Source of the DNA: Pedobacter roseus
Lineage (GTDB): Bacteria > Bacteroidota > Bacteroidia > Sphingobacteriales > Sphingobacteriaceae
DNA: 64,000 nucleotides
Assembly (NCBI RefSeq): GCF_014395225.1
Contig: NZ_CP060723.1
Span: 5,456,001 to 5,520,000 of the forward strand
Reading direction: 5' to 3'
Shown in pieces: positions 19,101 through 27,736 of the stretch (the first letter of the stretch is position 1; every line of letters begins with the position of its first letter). The translations under genes were made by a program, and so were the position numbers. The notes under the pieces were generated by a model, which searched no databases, was not told the DNA's origin, and was given only the letters and a program-made list of their open reading frames with translations.

Positions 19101-19701
19101 GGAAAATCTTCCGATTATTATTTTTACAGGTAAAAACCTTTCAAAAGGTGAAGAAAACCGCATTAAACAATATGCTGATTCGATTGTGGTAAAAACGGCG
19201 CATTCTTACCAGCGCATTTTAGACGAAGCAGGTTTATTCCTTCACCTGGTGGAAGAAAAAAGTAAGGAAAAAGACAAAGCGCCTAAAAAATTCTCAGAAT
19301 TACAGGATGTACTGGTCGGAAAAACGGTTCTTGTTGCCGATGATGATGTACGCAATATCTTCTCGCTCACCAAAATGTTAGAACAGCACCAGATGAAGGT
19401 AATCGCTGCCACTGATGGAAAAGAGGCGCTTAAGTTGTTGAACGAAAGTCCTGAAGTTGATGTGGTTTTAATGGACATGATGATGCCTGAACTGGACGGT
19501 TACGAAACAACAACTGCCATCAGACAGGATATTAAATACCGTAACCTCCCTGTTTTGGCTGTAACAGCCAAAGCCATGATGGGCGACAGGGAGAAATGTA
19601 TTGCCGCAGGTGCTTCTGATTATATCAGTAAACCGGTGGATATGGACCAGTTGATCTCGCTTTTACGCGTTTGGCTTTACGAAAATCATCATAAATCATA
19701 A
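16111..19701 (+). CDS. Hybrid sensor histidine kinase: CHASE3-HAMP-GAF-kinase-three REC
   Basis: This 1196-residue protein has membrane helices near 13-32 and 176-200 around a CHASE3 sensor (AETGQRGYLLTGN), a HAMP linker, a GAF domain (about 300-430), a long Gln/Glu-rich coiled coil (about 434-526), HisKA with H537 (MSHELRTPLNS) and an ATPase domain. Three REC domains follow, with Asp at 854, 976 and 1122. The middle one is unusual: its acidic pocket reads VEENEQ instead of DD. The ligand is unknown. It lies between a REC-kinase and a single REC gene. Confidence 0.94.
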   Translation: MKTTLKNNLRLGLGLSLIILFISSLASYISITNLIKSTELVKHSDEVILTTEGVISTLKDAETGQRGYLLTGNKIFLQPYYGSTDTAMAALNRIEAQTKDNANQQKNVAELRNILSRRLNIISSTIEIKSLGGQIDPTVLLEGKTYMDQARNVVNRMVKEERTLLERRTVELNKLTSYTPILILIAAVLAILITLFFYRKVSIDFDERVKLQKEIEDKKYEMEKRIAAIKEIAQQISNGNYGVKLDSQSQDDIGELSESLNTMSYSLKKSFDTLEENEWIQTGVANLNVKMVGEKDVFHLAEDIIEFLANYTRSQIGALYLFKDDGYLHLKGQYALKGQNLTETLEIGQGLIGQVVKTGKSILLEDVPQNELSITHATGNIRPAQLIVLPIVRNEISIGGLELGSITKYTDLQLHFLNLVLSDVGTALLGAQNRQKLQQLLEETQAQSEELQVQHSELEGLNAELEAQAQKLQASEEELRVQQEELLQSNQELEERSSLLEEKNELIEERNIEIQQKAEALELSTRYKSEFLANMSHELRTPLNSILLLSRLMAENEAMDREHQEYAEVIQSSGQGLLSLIDEILDLSKIEAGKMELDRMNIKVDDIVFNMRSLFNPLAKERNLNFVIDKTADVPEFFHTDKMRLEQIIKNLLSNAIKFTTVGSVTLNISKNDKLGALVFKVTDTGVGIAPEKQAMVFEAFQQADGSTRRKFGGTGLGLSISRELAKLLGGYIDLKSTEGEGSIFTLTLPIDKNKGFDGAIANLEQPEIVAPAEPVVKKVNHLTVDNIPQEIDDDRNNIQPDDKVILIVEDDTPFAKTLLDFTRKRHYKGLVAVRGDVGIEMAKTFKPLAILLDIQLPIKDGWQVMEELKSDPSTRPIPVHIMSSLQVKKESLLKGAVDFINKPFAFEHMQEIFSKLEHALSRHPKKVLIVEENEQHAKALSYFLSNFNIQTEIVTQVQEGVSALHKPEVNCVILDMGIPDKHAYETLEVVKKTPGLENLPIIIFTGKNLSKGEENRIKQYADSIVVKTAHSYQRILDEAGLFLHLVEEKSKEKDKAPKKFSELQDVLVGKTVLVADDDVRNIFSLTKMLEQHQMKVIAATDGKEALKLLNESPEVDVVLMDMMMPELDGYETTTAIRQDIKYRNLPVLAVTAKAMMGDREKCIAAGASDYISKPVDMDQLISLLRVWLYENHHKS

Positions 19702-19718
19702 CCCATTTTTATTAAAAT

Positions 19719-20090
19719 ATGCCTCAAAAATTAATTCTCATTATTGATGATGATAACCGAAACATTTTTGCCTTAAAAGCTGTTTTAAAGGCCAAAGGTT
19801 TTGATTGTTTATCTGCCATAAGTGCTCAGGAAGGTTTTTCCATTATGGAAAAGCACGATAACGTTGCCATTGTTTTAATGGATATGATGATGCCCGATAT
19901 GGATGGTTACCAGGCCATTGCGGCCATGAAAAAATCGGCCAAAATGCAGAATATACCCGTATTGGCGGTAACTGCACAAGCTATGGTGGGCGATAAAGAG
20001 CGTTGCTTATCTGCCGGTGCCTCGGGTTACGTATCGAAACCGATAAATGTTGATGAATTATTGTTACAGATAGAAAATTTTACAAAATAA
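19719..20090 (+). CDS. Single-domain response regulator
   Basis: This 123-residue protein is only a REC domain: acidic pocket IIDDDNRN, phospho-acceptor D55 (VLMDMMMPDMDG), T in VTAQAM and K in YVSKPIN. There is no output domain, so it works as a phosphate shuttle or by binding a partner. Its sequence is close to the third REC domain of the hybrid kinase 17 nt upstream, suggesting a domain duplication and a relay between the two. Confidence 0.93.
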   Translation: MPQKLILIIDDDNRNIFALKAVLKAKGFDCLSAISAQEGFSIMEKHDNVAIVLMDMMMPDMDGYQAIAAMKKSAKMQNIPVLAVTAQAMVGDKERCLSAGASGYVSKPINVDELLLQIENFTK

Positions 20091-20093
20091 CAG

Positions 20094-20912
20094 GTGATAG
20101 GTGATGCGATAGATAACTACCAGGTTGAACTCCTGTTAAATGATGTGCTTGAAACTCATGGTTATGATTTTCTTGAATATTCGCATGCATCAATAAAAAG
20201 GAGGATTACACGTCTTTACGCACTGGATAATTTTGTAAGCTTTGCGGAGTTCCGCTATACCATTAAATCAGATAAGCAGTATTTTAAACGGTTTTTAGAA
20301 GAAATTACCGTTAACGTTACCGAAATGTTCCGCGATCCTTCTTTTTATAAGGCCCTGCGGAATGATGTACTTCCTGTTTTGGGTACTTATCCATTTATCA
20401 GGATCTGGGTAGCAGGCTGCTCTACCGGTGAAGAAGCGTATTCGCTTGCTATTGTATTAAAGGAACTAAACCTGCTTAACAAATCGCTTATTTATGCAAC
20501 AGATATTAATCCATCTGTTTTGGAAAAGGCAAAAAAAGGCATGTTCCCCTTAAATTACCTGAAACAATATTCCGAAAATTACCTGCAATCGGGTGGTTTG
20601 AAAGATTTTTCTACCTATTACACGGCAAACTATTCGCTGGCCAAATTTGATGAAACGTTAAACAGTAAAATGATATTTTCTACCCATAACCTGGTTTCTG
20701 ATCACTCATTTAACGAATTTCAGCTTATTTTATGTAGAAATGTGTTAATTTATTTCGATAAAGAGCTGCAACACAAAGTATTTAACCTATTTGACGGAAG
20801 CATCGAAAAATTAGGTTACCTTGCTTTGGGTAGTAAGGAAAGTTTGGAGTTTTGGCCAAAAGCCAAAGAGTACAAACGCGTAAAAATGGAGAAAATATGG
20901 CGCAAACTGTAA
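20094..20912 (+). CDS. CheR-type protein-glutamate methyltransferase
   Basis: This 272-residue protein has the CheR N-terminal helical domain and an S-adenosylmethionine fold (IWVAGCSTGEEAYSLAI, then ATDINPSVL and LILCRNVLIYF). CheR methylates Glu side chains on chemoreceptors. The start is GTG 20094, four bases after the previous stop; no ATG fits. The 3' end overlaps the CheB gene by 16 nt. No receptor, CheA or CheW gene is in the window, so the substrate is open. Confidence 0.92.
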   Translation: MIGDAIDNYQVELLLNDVLETHGYDFLEYSHASIKRRITRLYALDNFVSFAEFRYTIKSDKQYFKRFLEEITVNVTEMFRDPSFYKALRNDVLPVLGTYPFIRIWVAGCSTGEEAYSLAIVLKELNLLNKSLIYATDINPSVLEKAKKGMFPLNYLKQYSENYLQSGGLKDFSTYYTANYSLAKFDETLNSKMIFSTHNLVSDHSFNEFQLILCRNVLIYFDKELQHKVFNLFDGSIEKLGYLALGSKESLEFWPKAKEYKRVKMEKIWRKL

Positions 20913-21481
20913 ATTCTATTCCATGCGCAGCATTAATTATCGGCGGATCTGCCGGTAGTTTGGATGTGCTGCTCGAAATTTTCCCTAATTTAAAGAAAGA
21001 TCTTGGTTTTCCGATCGTGTTGGTGATACACCGTAAGGCCAGTAACGAATCGCTTTTAACCGACCTGTTGCAAAGCCGTACAACATTAAAAGTTGGAGAG
21101 GCAGAAGAAAAAGAGCTTTTAACCGCAGGGAAAGTTTTTATAGCCCCTGCAGATTATCACACATTAATAGAAGATGATTGCAGTATTTCTTTAGATTATT
21201 CGGAAAAAGTAAATTATTCCCGGCCATCTATTGATGTTACCTTTCAATCAGCCGCTGAGGTATTTAAAGAAAAACTGGTCTGCATTTTGCTTTCAGGTTC
21301 AAACGCTGATGGGGTAGAAGGATTAAAAAGTGTAAACAATTATGGGGGGAAAGTGGTTATACAAAATCCAAATACCGCCATCATGCCGTATATGCCACAG
21401 CAAGCGGTATTAGGGGTAAAACCAAATGTGGTGTTGGACAGCTATGATATGGCTGATTTTATAAATAATTTAAATAATTAA
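20897..21481 (+). CDS. CheB-type protein-glutamate methylesterase, catalytic domain only
   Basis: This 194-residue protein matches the CheB catalytic domain with a triad that can be read: S18 (GGSAGS), H45 (VIHRKAS) and D138 (GSNADGVEG). It lacks the REC domain that normally inhibits and activates CheB, so control must come from a separate protein, perhaps the REC gene that follows. ATG 20897 is chosen because the family motif starts soon after; an earlier in-frame start at 20852 would add 15 residues read through the CheR end. Confidence 0.92.
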   Translation: MAQTVNSIPCAALIIGGSAGSLDVLLEIFPNLKKDLGFPIVLVIHRKASNESLLTDLLQSRTTLKVGEAEEKELLTAGKVFIAPADYHTLIEDDCSISLDYSEKVNYSRPSIDVTFQSAAEVFKEKLVCILLSGSNADGVEGLKSVNNYGGKVVIQNPNTAIMPYMPQQAVLGVKPNVVLDSYDMADFINNLNN

Positions 21482-21500
21482 TTTGCTTTCGGAGGTTAAT

Positions 21501-21866
21501 ATGACAGTTGCAAAAAAAGTATTTGTTTTTGATGATAACAGGGATATCCTTGATCTATGTACATTTATTTTGGAAGATGCCGGATATGAGATAAAAACAT
21601 CTGAAAATGCCAATAATATAGAAAAACAGGTGGCAGAGTATATGCCCGACCTGATATTTATGGATAACTGGCTGCCCGATTTAGGCGGCATACAAGCTAC
21701 CAGGGCATTAAAAAGCCATCCTGACCTAAAACATATTCCTGTAATCTATTTTTCGGCAAATAACGATATTTCTTCGCTTGCAGATGAGGCAGGGGCTGAT
21801 AGTTATTTATCGAAACCTTTTGATATTGCTGCGTTGGAAGAAATTGTTAAAAAACATTTAAGCTAG
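21501..21866 (+). CDS. Single-domain response regulator
   Basis: This 121-residue REC-only protein has acidic residues FDDNRD, D55 in FMDNWLPDLGG, and the signature K in YLSKPFD. A GGAGGT ribosome-binding site 5 nt before ATG 21501 decides the start over an upstream TTG at 21483. It is the last gene of the signalling set, directly behind the REC-less CheB, so it could supply the missing receiver. Confidence 0.92.
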   Translation: MTVAKKVFVFDDNRDILDLCTFILEDAGYEIKTSENANNIEKQVAEYMPDLIFMDNWLPDLGGIQATRALKSHPDLKHIPVIYFSANNDISSLADEAGADSYLSKPFDIAALEEIVKKHLS

Positions 21867-21913
21867 CGCATGCCTTTGTTAAATATGTGAAGTTTTTAGT
21901 GGCTGTGAAAGTT

Positions 21914-22020
21914 CGTCATTTCCAGCGGACCCGATAATTATCGGGTGCAACGAAGTTGAGAACCACGGAGTGCTCAGCAAAGCTAAATCTATCCATTCCA
22001 CTAAATTCGAGTTGAGATGA
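21914..22020. repeat. Dispersed CGTCAT...ATGAC repeat
   Basis: The element starts CGTCAT (21914), contains a hairpin ACCCGATAATTATCGGGT (21929-21946) and ends GAGATGAC. Its reverse complement closely matches the element at 46986-47110, including GAGCACTCCGTGGTTCTC. It lies between convergent genes. Confidence 0.7.
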
Positions 22021-22042
22021 CTACTTTTTTATTTCAAATCTA

Positions 22043-22996
22043 TTAGTTCTTCCCCCAAATCCTCGTATTCAGGTCAAGCTCCTTCACAATATCGTACATA
22101 AATTTAATTGCGGTGATATCTTCATCCATAATAGCTGGATCCAATAAGGATTTAAAAACAGGAGCTTCGAAATAATTTCTTGCCAGCGGAAAACCGATAT
22201 ACATTCTTGATTCGATAAACGATAAACTGATGGAATATTTCGATTGATGATTAAGGTTTAAAATTCTTTCCATCATTGCCGGAGTAAGGATGTACCTTGC
22301 TTCAATCTGATCTGATCCGTAGGTTACAAAAGTTTTATCAAAATCGGCATTTTCCAGTTTAACTACATCATTGCTGCCGATGGAAAACAGGTTTTTTGAA
22401 AACCACGCACCAAAAGCGGATCCAAAATCTTTTGGCCTTATTATGGTAATGCCGTTAAAGTTTTTATTAAAATCAGCTACAAAAATAATCCCTTTAAAAA
22501 TTTCATGCCATTCGGTTCTGGTTCCTTCTTTCGTACGTTCAACCGTTTTATATTCAGCATGTACTTCTGCGAAGTAAAAACCTGTTCTGCCAGCCCTGCC
22601 CATCACTAAATCTTCAGTTTTATAACGGTCGGGATCGGTGTTAAAAAGCTGGCAGTGCCTAAACTCGTTTTCCCCAATACCATTATTCGGCTCAATGGTA
22701 AGGCTTGGATCTATAAATTTAAGCGCAGTGCCTATCACGTTACGCTTGTACTTATCGCTATAAATACGCTGTGCTGAATAAGCACCTGAGAGTTTTATAC
22801 CTCCAAATATGCCTAAAGCTAAAATGCCAATAAAACCTGGAATTGGAAAACCCAAAACAAAGGCCAGAATTAGTATGGCTATTCCGCCTGCAATGATGAA
22901 GTAGCCTTTTTTCTGACCGGCAGCAATGTTTTTTCGTTGCTCTTCCAATGCAGCCAAAACTTGCTGTAAGGCTACATTGCTTTCAGTATTAAACAT
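22043..22996 (-). CDS. DUF3137-family membrane protein
   Basis: This 317-residue protein has a coiled N-terminus, two close membrane segments (about 33-70) and a soluble C-terminal region (RAGRTGFYFAEVHAEYK and GIIFVADFNKN). DUF3137 proteins are commonly encoded beside LemA, as here, where the LemA stop and this start share one base. The function of the pair is unknown; a membrane-linked role is inferred. Confidence 0.87.
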   Translation of the reverse strand: MFNTESNVALQQVLAALEEQRKNIAAGQKKGYFIIAGGIAILILAFVLGFPIPGFIGILALGIFGGIKLSGAYSAQRIYSDKYKRNVIGTALKFIDPSLTIEPNNGIGENEFRHCQLFNTDPDRYKTEDLVMGRAGRTGFYFAEVHAEYKTVERTKEGTRTEWHEIFKGIIFVADFNKNFNGITIIRPKDFGSAFGAWFSKNLFSIGSNDVVKLENADFDKTFVTYGSDQIEARYILTPAMMERILNLNHQSKYSISLSFIESRMYIGFPLARNYFEAPVFKSLLDPAIMDEDITAIKFMYDIVKELDLNTRIWGKN

Positions 22997-23550
22997 TAAT
23001 TATTGAAAAGTTCTTTGGCGCTGATGTTTTTACGTTCTTCTGCAGCAGTTTCCAGTACAGCAATAGGCTGGAAGTTTAATATGCCGGCAAATAAGCTGCC
23101 GGGAAACATCATAATCGAATTATTATAATCTGTTACCGACGAATTGTAAGTTCTTCTTGCTGCTGCAATCTGTTCTTCGCTTTCTGTCCAGGTAGTTTGC
23201 AGGTTGATAAAGTTGGTATTGGCTTTTAAATCGGGATAGTTTTCTACGTTTACCATTAAGCCTTTTATACTGCTACTCAATTGGGCATCCAGTTCGGCTT
23301 TTTCTGCATTGTTTACATTCCCGGAAATTGCTTTTGCCCTTAGCTCAACAATCTTGGTTAAGGTACCCTGCTCATAAGTAGTATATTGTTTTACCACTTC
23401 AACAAGGTTTGGGATAAGATCAAAACGTTTTTTAAGCATTACATCTATAGCTGAGAATGCATTGGTGACCTGATTTTTCTTTGCAATTAGCGAATTGTAG
23501 AAAAAAATGCCGATTAGAAGTATAACTACAATAATAATAACGATGATCAT
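22996..23550 (-). CDS. LemA family protein
   Basis: This 184-residue protein has one N-terminal membrane helix (MIIVIIIVVILLIGIFFYNS) with a coiled-coil helical body holding the LemA signature KKRFDLIPNLVEVVKQY. LemA proteins are widely conserved with undefined roles, often beside TPM-domain or DUF3137 proteins. It is the first gene of a coupled pair. Confidence 0.94.
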   Translation of the reverse strand: MIIVIIIVVILLIGIFFYNSLIAKKNQVTNAFSAIDVMLKKRFDLIPNLVEVVKQYTTYEQGTLTKIVELRAKAISGNVNNAEKAELDAQLSSSIKGLMVNVENYPDLKANTNFINLQTTWTESEEQIAAARRTYNSSVTDYNNSIMMFPGSLFAGILNFQPIAVLETAAEERKNISAKELFNN

Positions 23551-23599
23551 AATTTAGATTTAGGAATTAGAGAATAAATATAAGAAAAGGTTACAAAAT

Positions 23600-25413
23600 C
23601 TACCTTTTTTCATTTTGTTCTCGTTCCCTTTGCAGCCTGCGCTCTAATCTTTTTTGTACCCGTAAGTTATGACTGGCCCGCATGGCTTTAAAACGTGCGA
23701 TATGCTCCTGCACTTCTTTTTGTTTTTCTTCGGTAATGCCAATGCTGTATTTTATGCCGGTAAAAAGGCTTCTCCAGATCAGGTTAAAAAATGAGGTGTT
23801 TGATGGCCGGCTGTAATTAACAGCTACAGCAACCAGTTTTCCATTTGCACCAGGATTTTCGGATTTGATGATGAGCGCATTGGCCAAAAACGAAAGAAAT
23901 CCACGGGTAACCAGATGATCTTTTTCAGGGTCGTTTTTCATCAGTGCCACAGAAAGATCGTAATAAGAAAAGGCCACCGTGCCTTTTGCACCTGAATCGT
24001 TCGCTTTAAAGTTGAATTTCAATTGATCAACGTTGCCCCGGTTAATGCGTACCAGACCAAGTGGTTTGGTAATCTGGTTTAATACCCTGGCGTTAAAATT
24101 ATGTAAAACCCCATTGTAAGAAAATTCACCATCTTTTGCGGTGAGGTTAAATTTGAAATTTACATCGAGTTTTCCCTGGCCAAACAGGTAAGTATTCAGG
24201 TTAACCTCCATAATTGGATTTATGGCCTTAATATTATCCAGGTTGGTGGCGTTTTTTATAATTCCAGAGGTGTTTTCAAAACTGATCCGCCCCTCTGGTT
24301 GCTCTCGCTATTAAAAACTGAATAATTTACATTTACATCTTTCAGCTGGATTTTCTGTACCAGTATCGGCGCTTTAAGCAACTGTAAAAGCTGGTGCGGA
24401 AATTTACCGATCTTATTTTCCTGTGGTTTATTTGGGAGGCCGTTTTGGTTAAAAACGGATATAAAACCATTAGAAATAGCCATTTCTTTTGCCCAGAGCT
24501 CCTGTTTGCTGATGTAAAGCGGTAAATCGATGCCATTGAGTATAATATCGCGCATGCCAATATCAAAGCGTTCTCTCGCGTATCCCGCAACCTTGCCGAA
24601 TTTCATTTCATCATACAATGGAACCAACGCAAAGCTATTAACCCTTAGTTTACCTGTAGTAGCCCTAAAATCAAGCTGATCAAGCTTAATGTCGTACATT
24701 TTATCAGGTGTATGGTACACATAGTTATTGAGGTTGATAACAATATCTTTTAACAGGTAAAATCGGCTTGGGTCATCAGCAGAGGTAGAGTCGACTAAAA
24801 GATCGGTTAAGGTAATATTAAGGTCGTCAATATCGAAGGGTACCGAATTGGGCACATTTTTATTCACATATTTAAAGCTTACATCTTTAAAACGGATGCT
24901 TTTAATGCTAAACTCCTTCAGGTTTTTGGAAATGATATCGTAAGGCGATTTAATTGGCCTTGGTGCACGCCCTTCGTTAAATGCGAACTGCCGGTTAACC
25001 ATGGTTACCTCTGGCTTATCAAAAATGATCTCTTCCAGCTGTAGCTTTTTTTCGCGGTATAAGGTTAAAGGGTGAAAATGTTTCACCACCAGTTTTTTTA
25101 ATGAAACGGTATAAAGGTTGTTAGGTGCTCTTTTTAAGGCAATAAGCTGTTTAAAACGGTTAGTATCGGGCGTTATTTTTACATTTTGTAAAGTAGCATT
25201 GCCCGTAATTACATTGGTTGATACCTTGGTAAAACTTATCGTATATAAACTGTCAGTCGATTTGTAAAGGAGTGTTTTTATTCTATCGGTTAATATTGGC
25301 CGCGATTTTATATTTAAAAACCAGGTTAAACCGGCGAGTACGATAAAAATACCGAGTAATGTACCCGCAATCCATTTCAAAGCTTTATAACGGTATCTTT
25401 TTGTATCAGGCAT
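23600..25413 (-). pseudogene. AsmA-like membrane-anchored protein, broken by a single-base frameshift
   Basis: Two minus-strand pieces belong to one gene: residues 1-385 (25413 down to 24256) and a 203-residue remainder (24211 down to 23600). Together they align along their length with the intact 595-residue neighbour. The first frame ends a few codons after NSESNQRGG; adding one G to the minus-strand GGGG (plus-strand CCCC, 24290-24293) gives RGRISFENTSGIIKNATN, which matches TGSVDFKAVTGNIFNVTN of the paralogue. There is an N-terminal membrane helix, a long beta-rich body and a basic Arg/Glu tail. Function unknown; AsmA/TamB-like by general look only. Confidence 0.8.
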
Positions 25414-25480
25414 TAAAAAAGGGTAGGCTGTGTTTTTATCAGCAATATACGCTTATAACATAAATTACAGAAATGTGCGC

Positions 25481-27268
25481 TTAGTTTTTTTCCCTTCTCG
25501 CTTTTCTTGCCGCTTTCCTGTCAGAGCGTTTTTGTTCCCTTATTTTCTTGGCAATTACTTTTTGCTGTTTTACCGGATTTTTTTCGGGTACAATGCCAAC
25601 ACCTACAATATCTTTTATGCCCACAAAAACGGTCTTCCACATCAGGTTAAAAAACGAGGCCGAATTAATCCTGTTATTGGTCATCGTTGCTGTTCTTGGT
25701 GCCTCACCTTTTAGTGGATTTTCATCTTTAACCAGGATCGCGTTCGCTAAAAAAGATAAAAATCCTTTTTCCTTGGTGCCTTCCCCATCAATATTATCCG
25801 ATAACAGTTTAACTTTTAAATTGGTGTACAGCATATTCATCGATCCTGTTGCCGATCTTAAATTACCATTCGCCTTAAAATCAATGTGCTGGATGTCGCC
25901 GCTTTCAATTTCGACCAATCCCAATGATTTTGATAGCGGATTTAAGTTTTTAAGGTAGAATTTGCCCAAATTTCCGCTATAACTGAAAGCACCATTCTTA
26001 TCGGTAAGGTTAAAATCAATTTTTACGTTCAGTTTCCCCGATCCCATTAAAAGTGTGTTTAAATCAGCCACTGCATGGTTCTTTTTGCTGAGTTGCAGGC
26101 TATCATTGGTTACATTAAAGATATTTCCGGTAACTGCTTTAAAATCAACTGAACCGGTTTTTTTGCTCGCTGGATTAAATTCCGAATATTTTACGCTTAC
26201 ATTTCTCAGCTTCACGGTATCTATTAACACTGGCATGTTTAACCTTTTCAGCGCCAGGTGTGGGTAATTTTGACCTTTATCAAAACCCGGTGGCGGTGGC
26301 GATTCGCGGCTCATAAATACTTCAACATTGGCCGGTCCGATCCTTAGCGATTTTGCGTATAGTTTCTGATTAGTATTTAAGCCAATAAAATCGACTCCAT
26401 TAAATTCTATCTTTTCAAAACCTAAATTATAGCGGTCTTTCTGTACCTTATATTTGCGCGCAAAAGTCAGTTTGTCATATAGGGGGGTAAGTTTAAAGCC
26501 TTTAACCGTAATTTTTTTTGATGAAGTAGAACCTTTAATTGTATCAACCTTCATCGAGTACATTTTATCTTTAGTGACCGATTTACAACCAGCCAGCTGA
26601 AAAGAGACATCTTTGGTATAATAAAACCTCGTGGTATCATTGCCGGATAGAGAATCCAACAAAAAGTCTTTCACGGTAATATCCAGGTGTTTAATAGAGT
26701 TTTTGGTCTTTTTAGCCGAGGATTTATTGATGTAATCGAAATCAGCATCTACAATTTTAATGCTTTTAACATGTACCGATTTAAAGGTTTTCGAAATCTG
26801 CTCATAAAGCGATTTTTCATCTTTTATGGTATCGGGTTTCCTGGTAACCTTATTAAAAATCATGTTGATGGAGGGTTGCTGTAAAAGAATTTCATTTACA
26901 TCTATCCGCTTTTTAAAGTAGGCCGTTAATATTCCAACCCTCGTAATCTGCAGTTTTTTTAATTTAAGTTCGAAAGTATGGGCGGGTGCCAGTTGTTTTT
27001 TCTTCAGGCTGTCGAAAACCGAAGTATCCGGCATTAGCGTAACGTCCCTTAAGGCCAAACTGCCTGTAATTACATTCAAGTTAATGCTTTTAAAATCGAT
27101 CCGGTACAAATGGTGAGAGCCATTGTAAACGCCCTCTTTTATTTTTTCGCTAAGTATAGGTTTCCATCTGGCGCTTAAAAGCATGGCGCCAAACGCTACA
27201 ATTAATACCAGTATGCCGAATATACTTCCTATCCAGGTCCAAATTTTATTTCTATTCTGCGTGTTCAT
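25481..27268 (-). CDS. AsmA-like membrane-anchored protein of unknown function
   Basis: This 595-residue protein has one N-terminal membrane helix (about 11-31), then a long beta-rich body of short repeated modules (DVTLMPD, VSVKYSEFN, GKLNVKIDFNLTDKNG), a conserved block GFLSFLANAILVKDENP, a late FFNLMWKTVFVGIKD and a very basic tail. The layout resembles AsmA/DUF748-like envelope proteins of Gram-negative bacteria that help lipid transport or outer-membrane assembly, but I cannot assign a family with certainty. The next gene downstream is its frameshifted paralogue. Confidence 0.8.
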   Translation of the reverse strand: MNTQNRNKIWTWIGSIFGILVLIVAFGAMLLSARWKPILSEKIKEGVYNGSHHLYRIDFKSINLNVITGSLALRDVTLMPDTSVFDSLKKKQLAPAHTFELKLKKLQITRVGILTAYFKKRIDVNEILLQQPSINMIFNKVTRKPDTIKDEKSLYEQISKTFKSVHVKSIKIVDADFDYINKSSAKKTKNSIKHLDITVKDFLLDSLSGNDTTRFYYTKDVSFQLAGCKSVTKDKMYSMKVDTIKGSTSSKKITVKGFKLTPLYDKLTFARKYKVQKDRYNLGFEKIEFNGVDFIGLNTNQKLYAKSLRIGPANVEVFMSRESPPPPGFDKGQNYPHLALKRLNMPVLIDTVKLRNVSVKYSEFNPASKKTGSVDFKAVTGNIFNVTNDSLQLSKKNHAVADLNTLLMGSGKLNVKIDFNLTDKNGAFSYSGNLGKFYLKNLNPLSKSLGLVEIESGDIQHIDFKANGNLRSATGSMNMLYTNLKVKLLSDNIDGEGTKEKGFLSFLANAILVKDENPLKGEAPRTATMTNNRINSASFFNLMWKTVFVGIKDIVGVGIVPEKNPVKQQKVIAKKIREQKRSDRKAARKARREKN

Positions 27269-27380
27269 AAGGGGATGGCTTATCGATAGGTAACAGATGG
27301 AAACGCGAAAGGTTTTTTGATAGAAAGCGAAAAGACTAAAGGGCAGCGTATTGTTAAATTATTTTATTGTTAAAATTGCT

Positions 27381-27620
27381 TTTGGAGCGCAGAGGCGGTA
27401 TAAGTAACATTGTTTGCTCCTTTGCTTCGCTTGTAAGCTTTGGCCGTCGTGCCTAATGGCCTGCAGGGTACCGCTTCGCCAAGGGCTAATTTGGTTAGGC
27501 TTGTGGCATGGAAACCCCTCATAGCCGCAAGAACAGTTGTAACGTAACCCGACCGTAGCGGGATGCCACAATTTTTTCAATTGGGGCAGAAGCGGTGGCG
27601 GGACTGAAGTCCGCCATTAA
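27381..27620 (+). repeat. Dispersed structured repeat, copy B (about 240 nt)
   Basis: This fills most of the 523-nt space between divergent genes. It opens TTTGGAGCGCAGAGG, holds the core GCAGGGTACCGCTTCGCC (27463-27480) then AAGGGCTAA, a small hairpin CCCGACCGTAGCGGG (27548-27562), and closes with the hairpin GGCGGGACTGAAGTCCGCC (27597-27615). It is the most diverged of the three copies. The rest of the gap is the miaB promoter region. Confidence 0.65.
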
Positions 27621-27736
27621 CAACGAACCTTACATTTCCAAAAACTTTTTATCTCAGTCCGTAAGAATGGGAAACCATAATGTCGCTAACCGCAGATCAT
27701 AATCCCACTGTAAACATTTAAACAAAATATGTCAAA

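Noticed and set aside
27359-27580. A 73-codon minus-strand frame
   Set aside because: It is inside copy B of the same repeat and has no similarity to any family.
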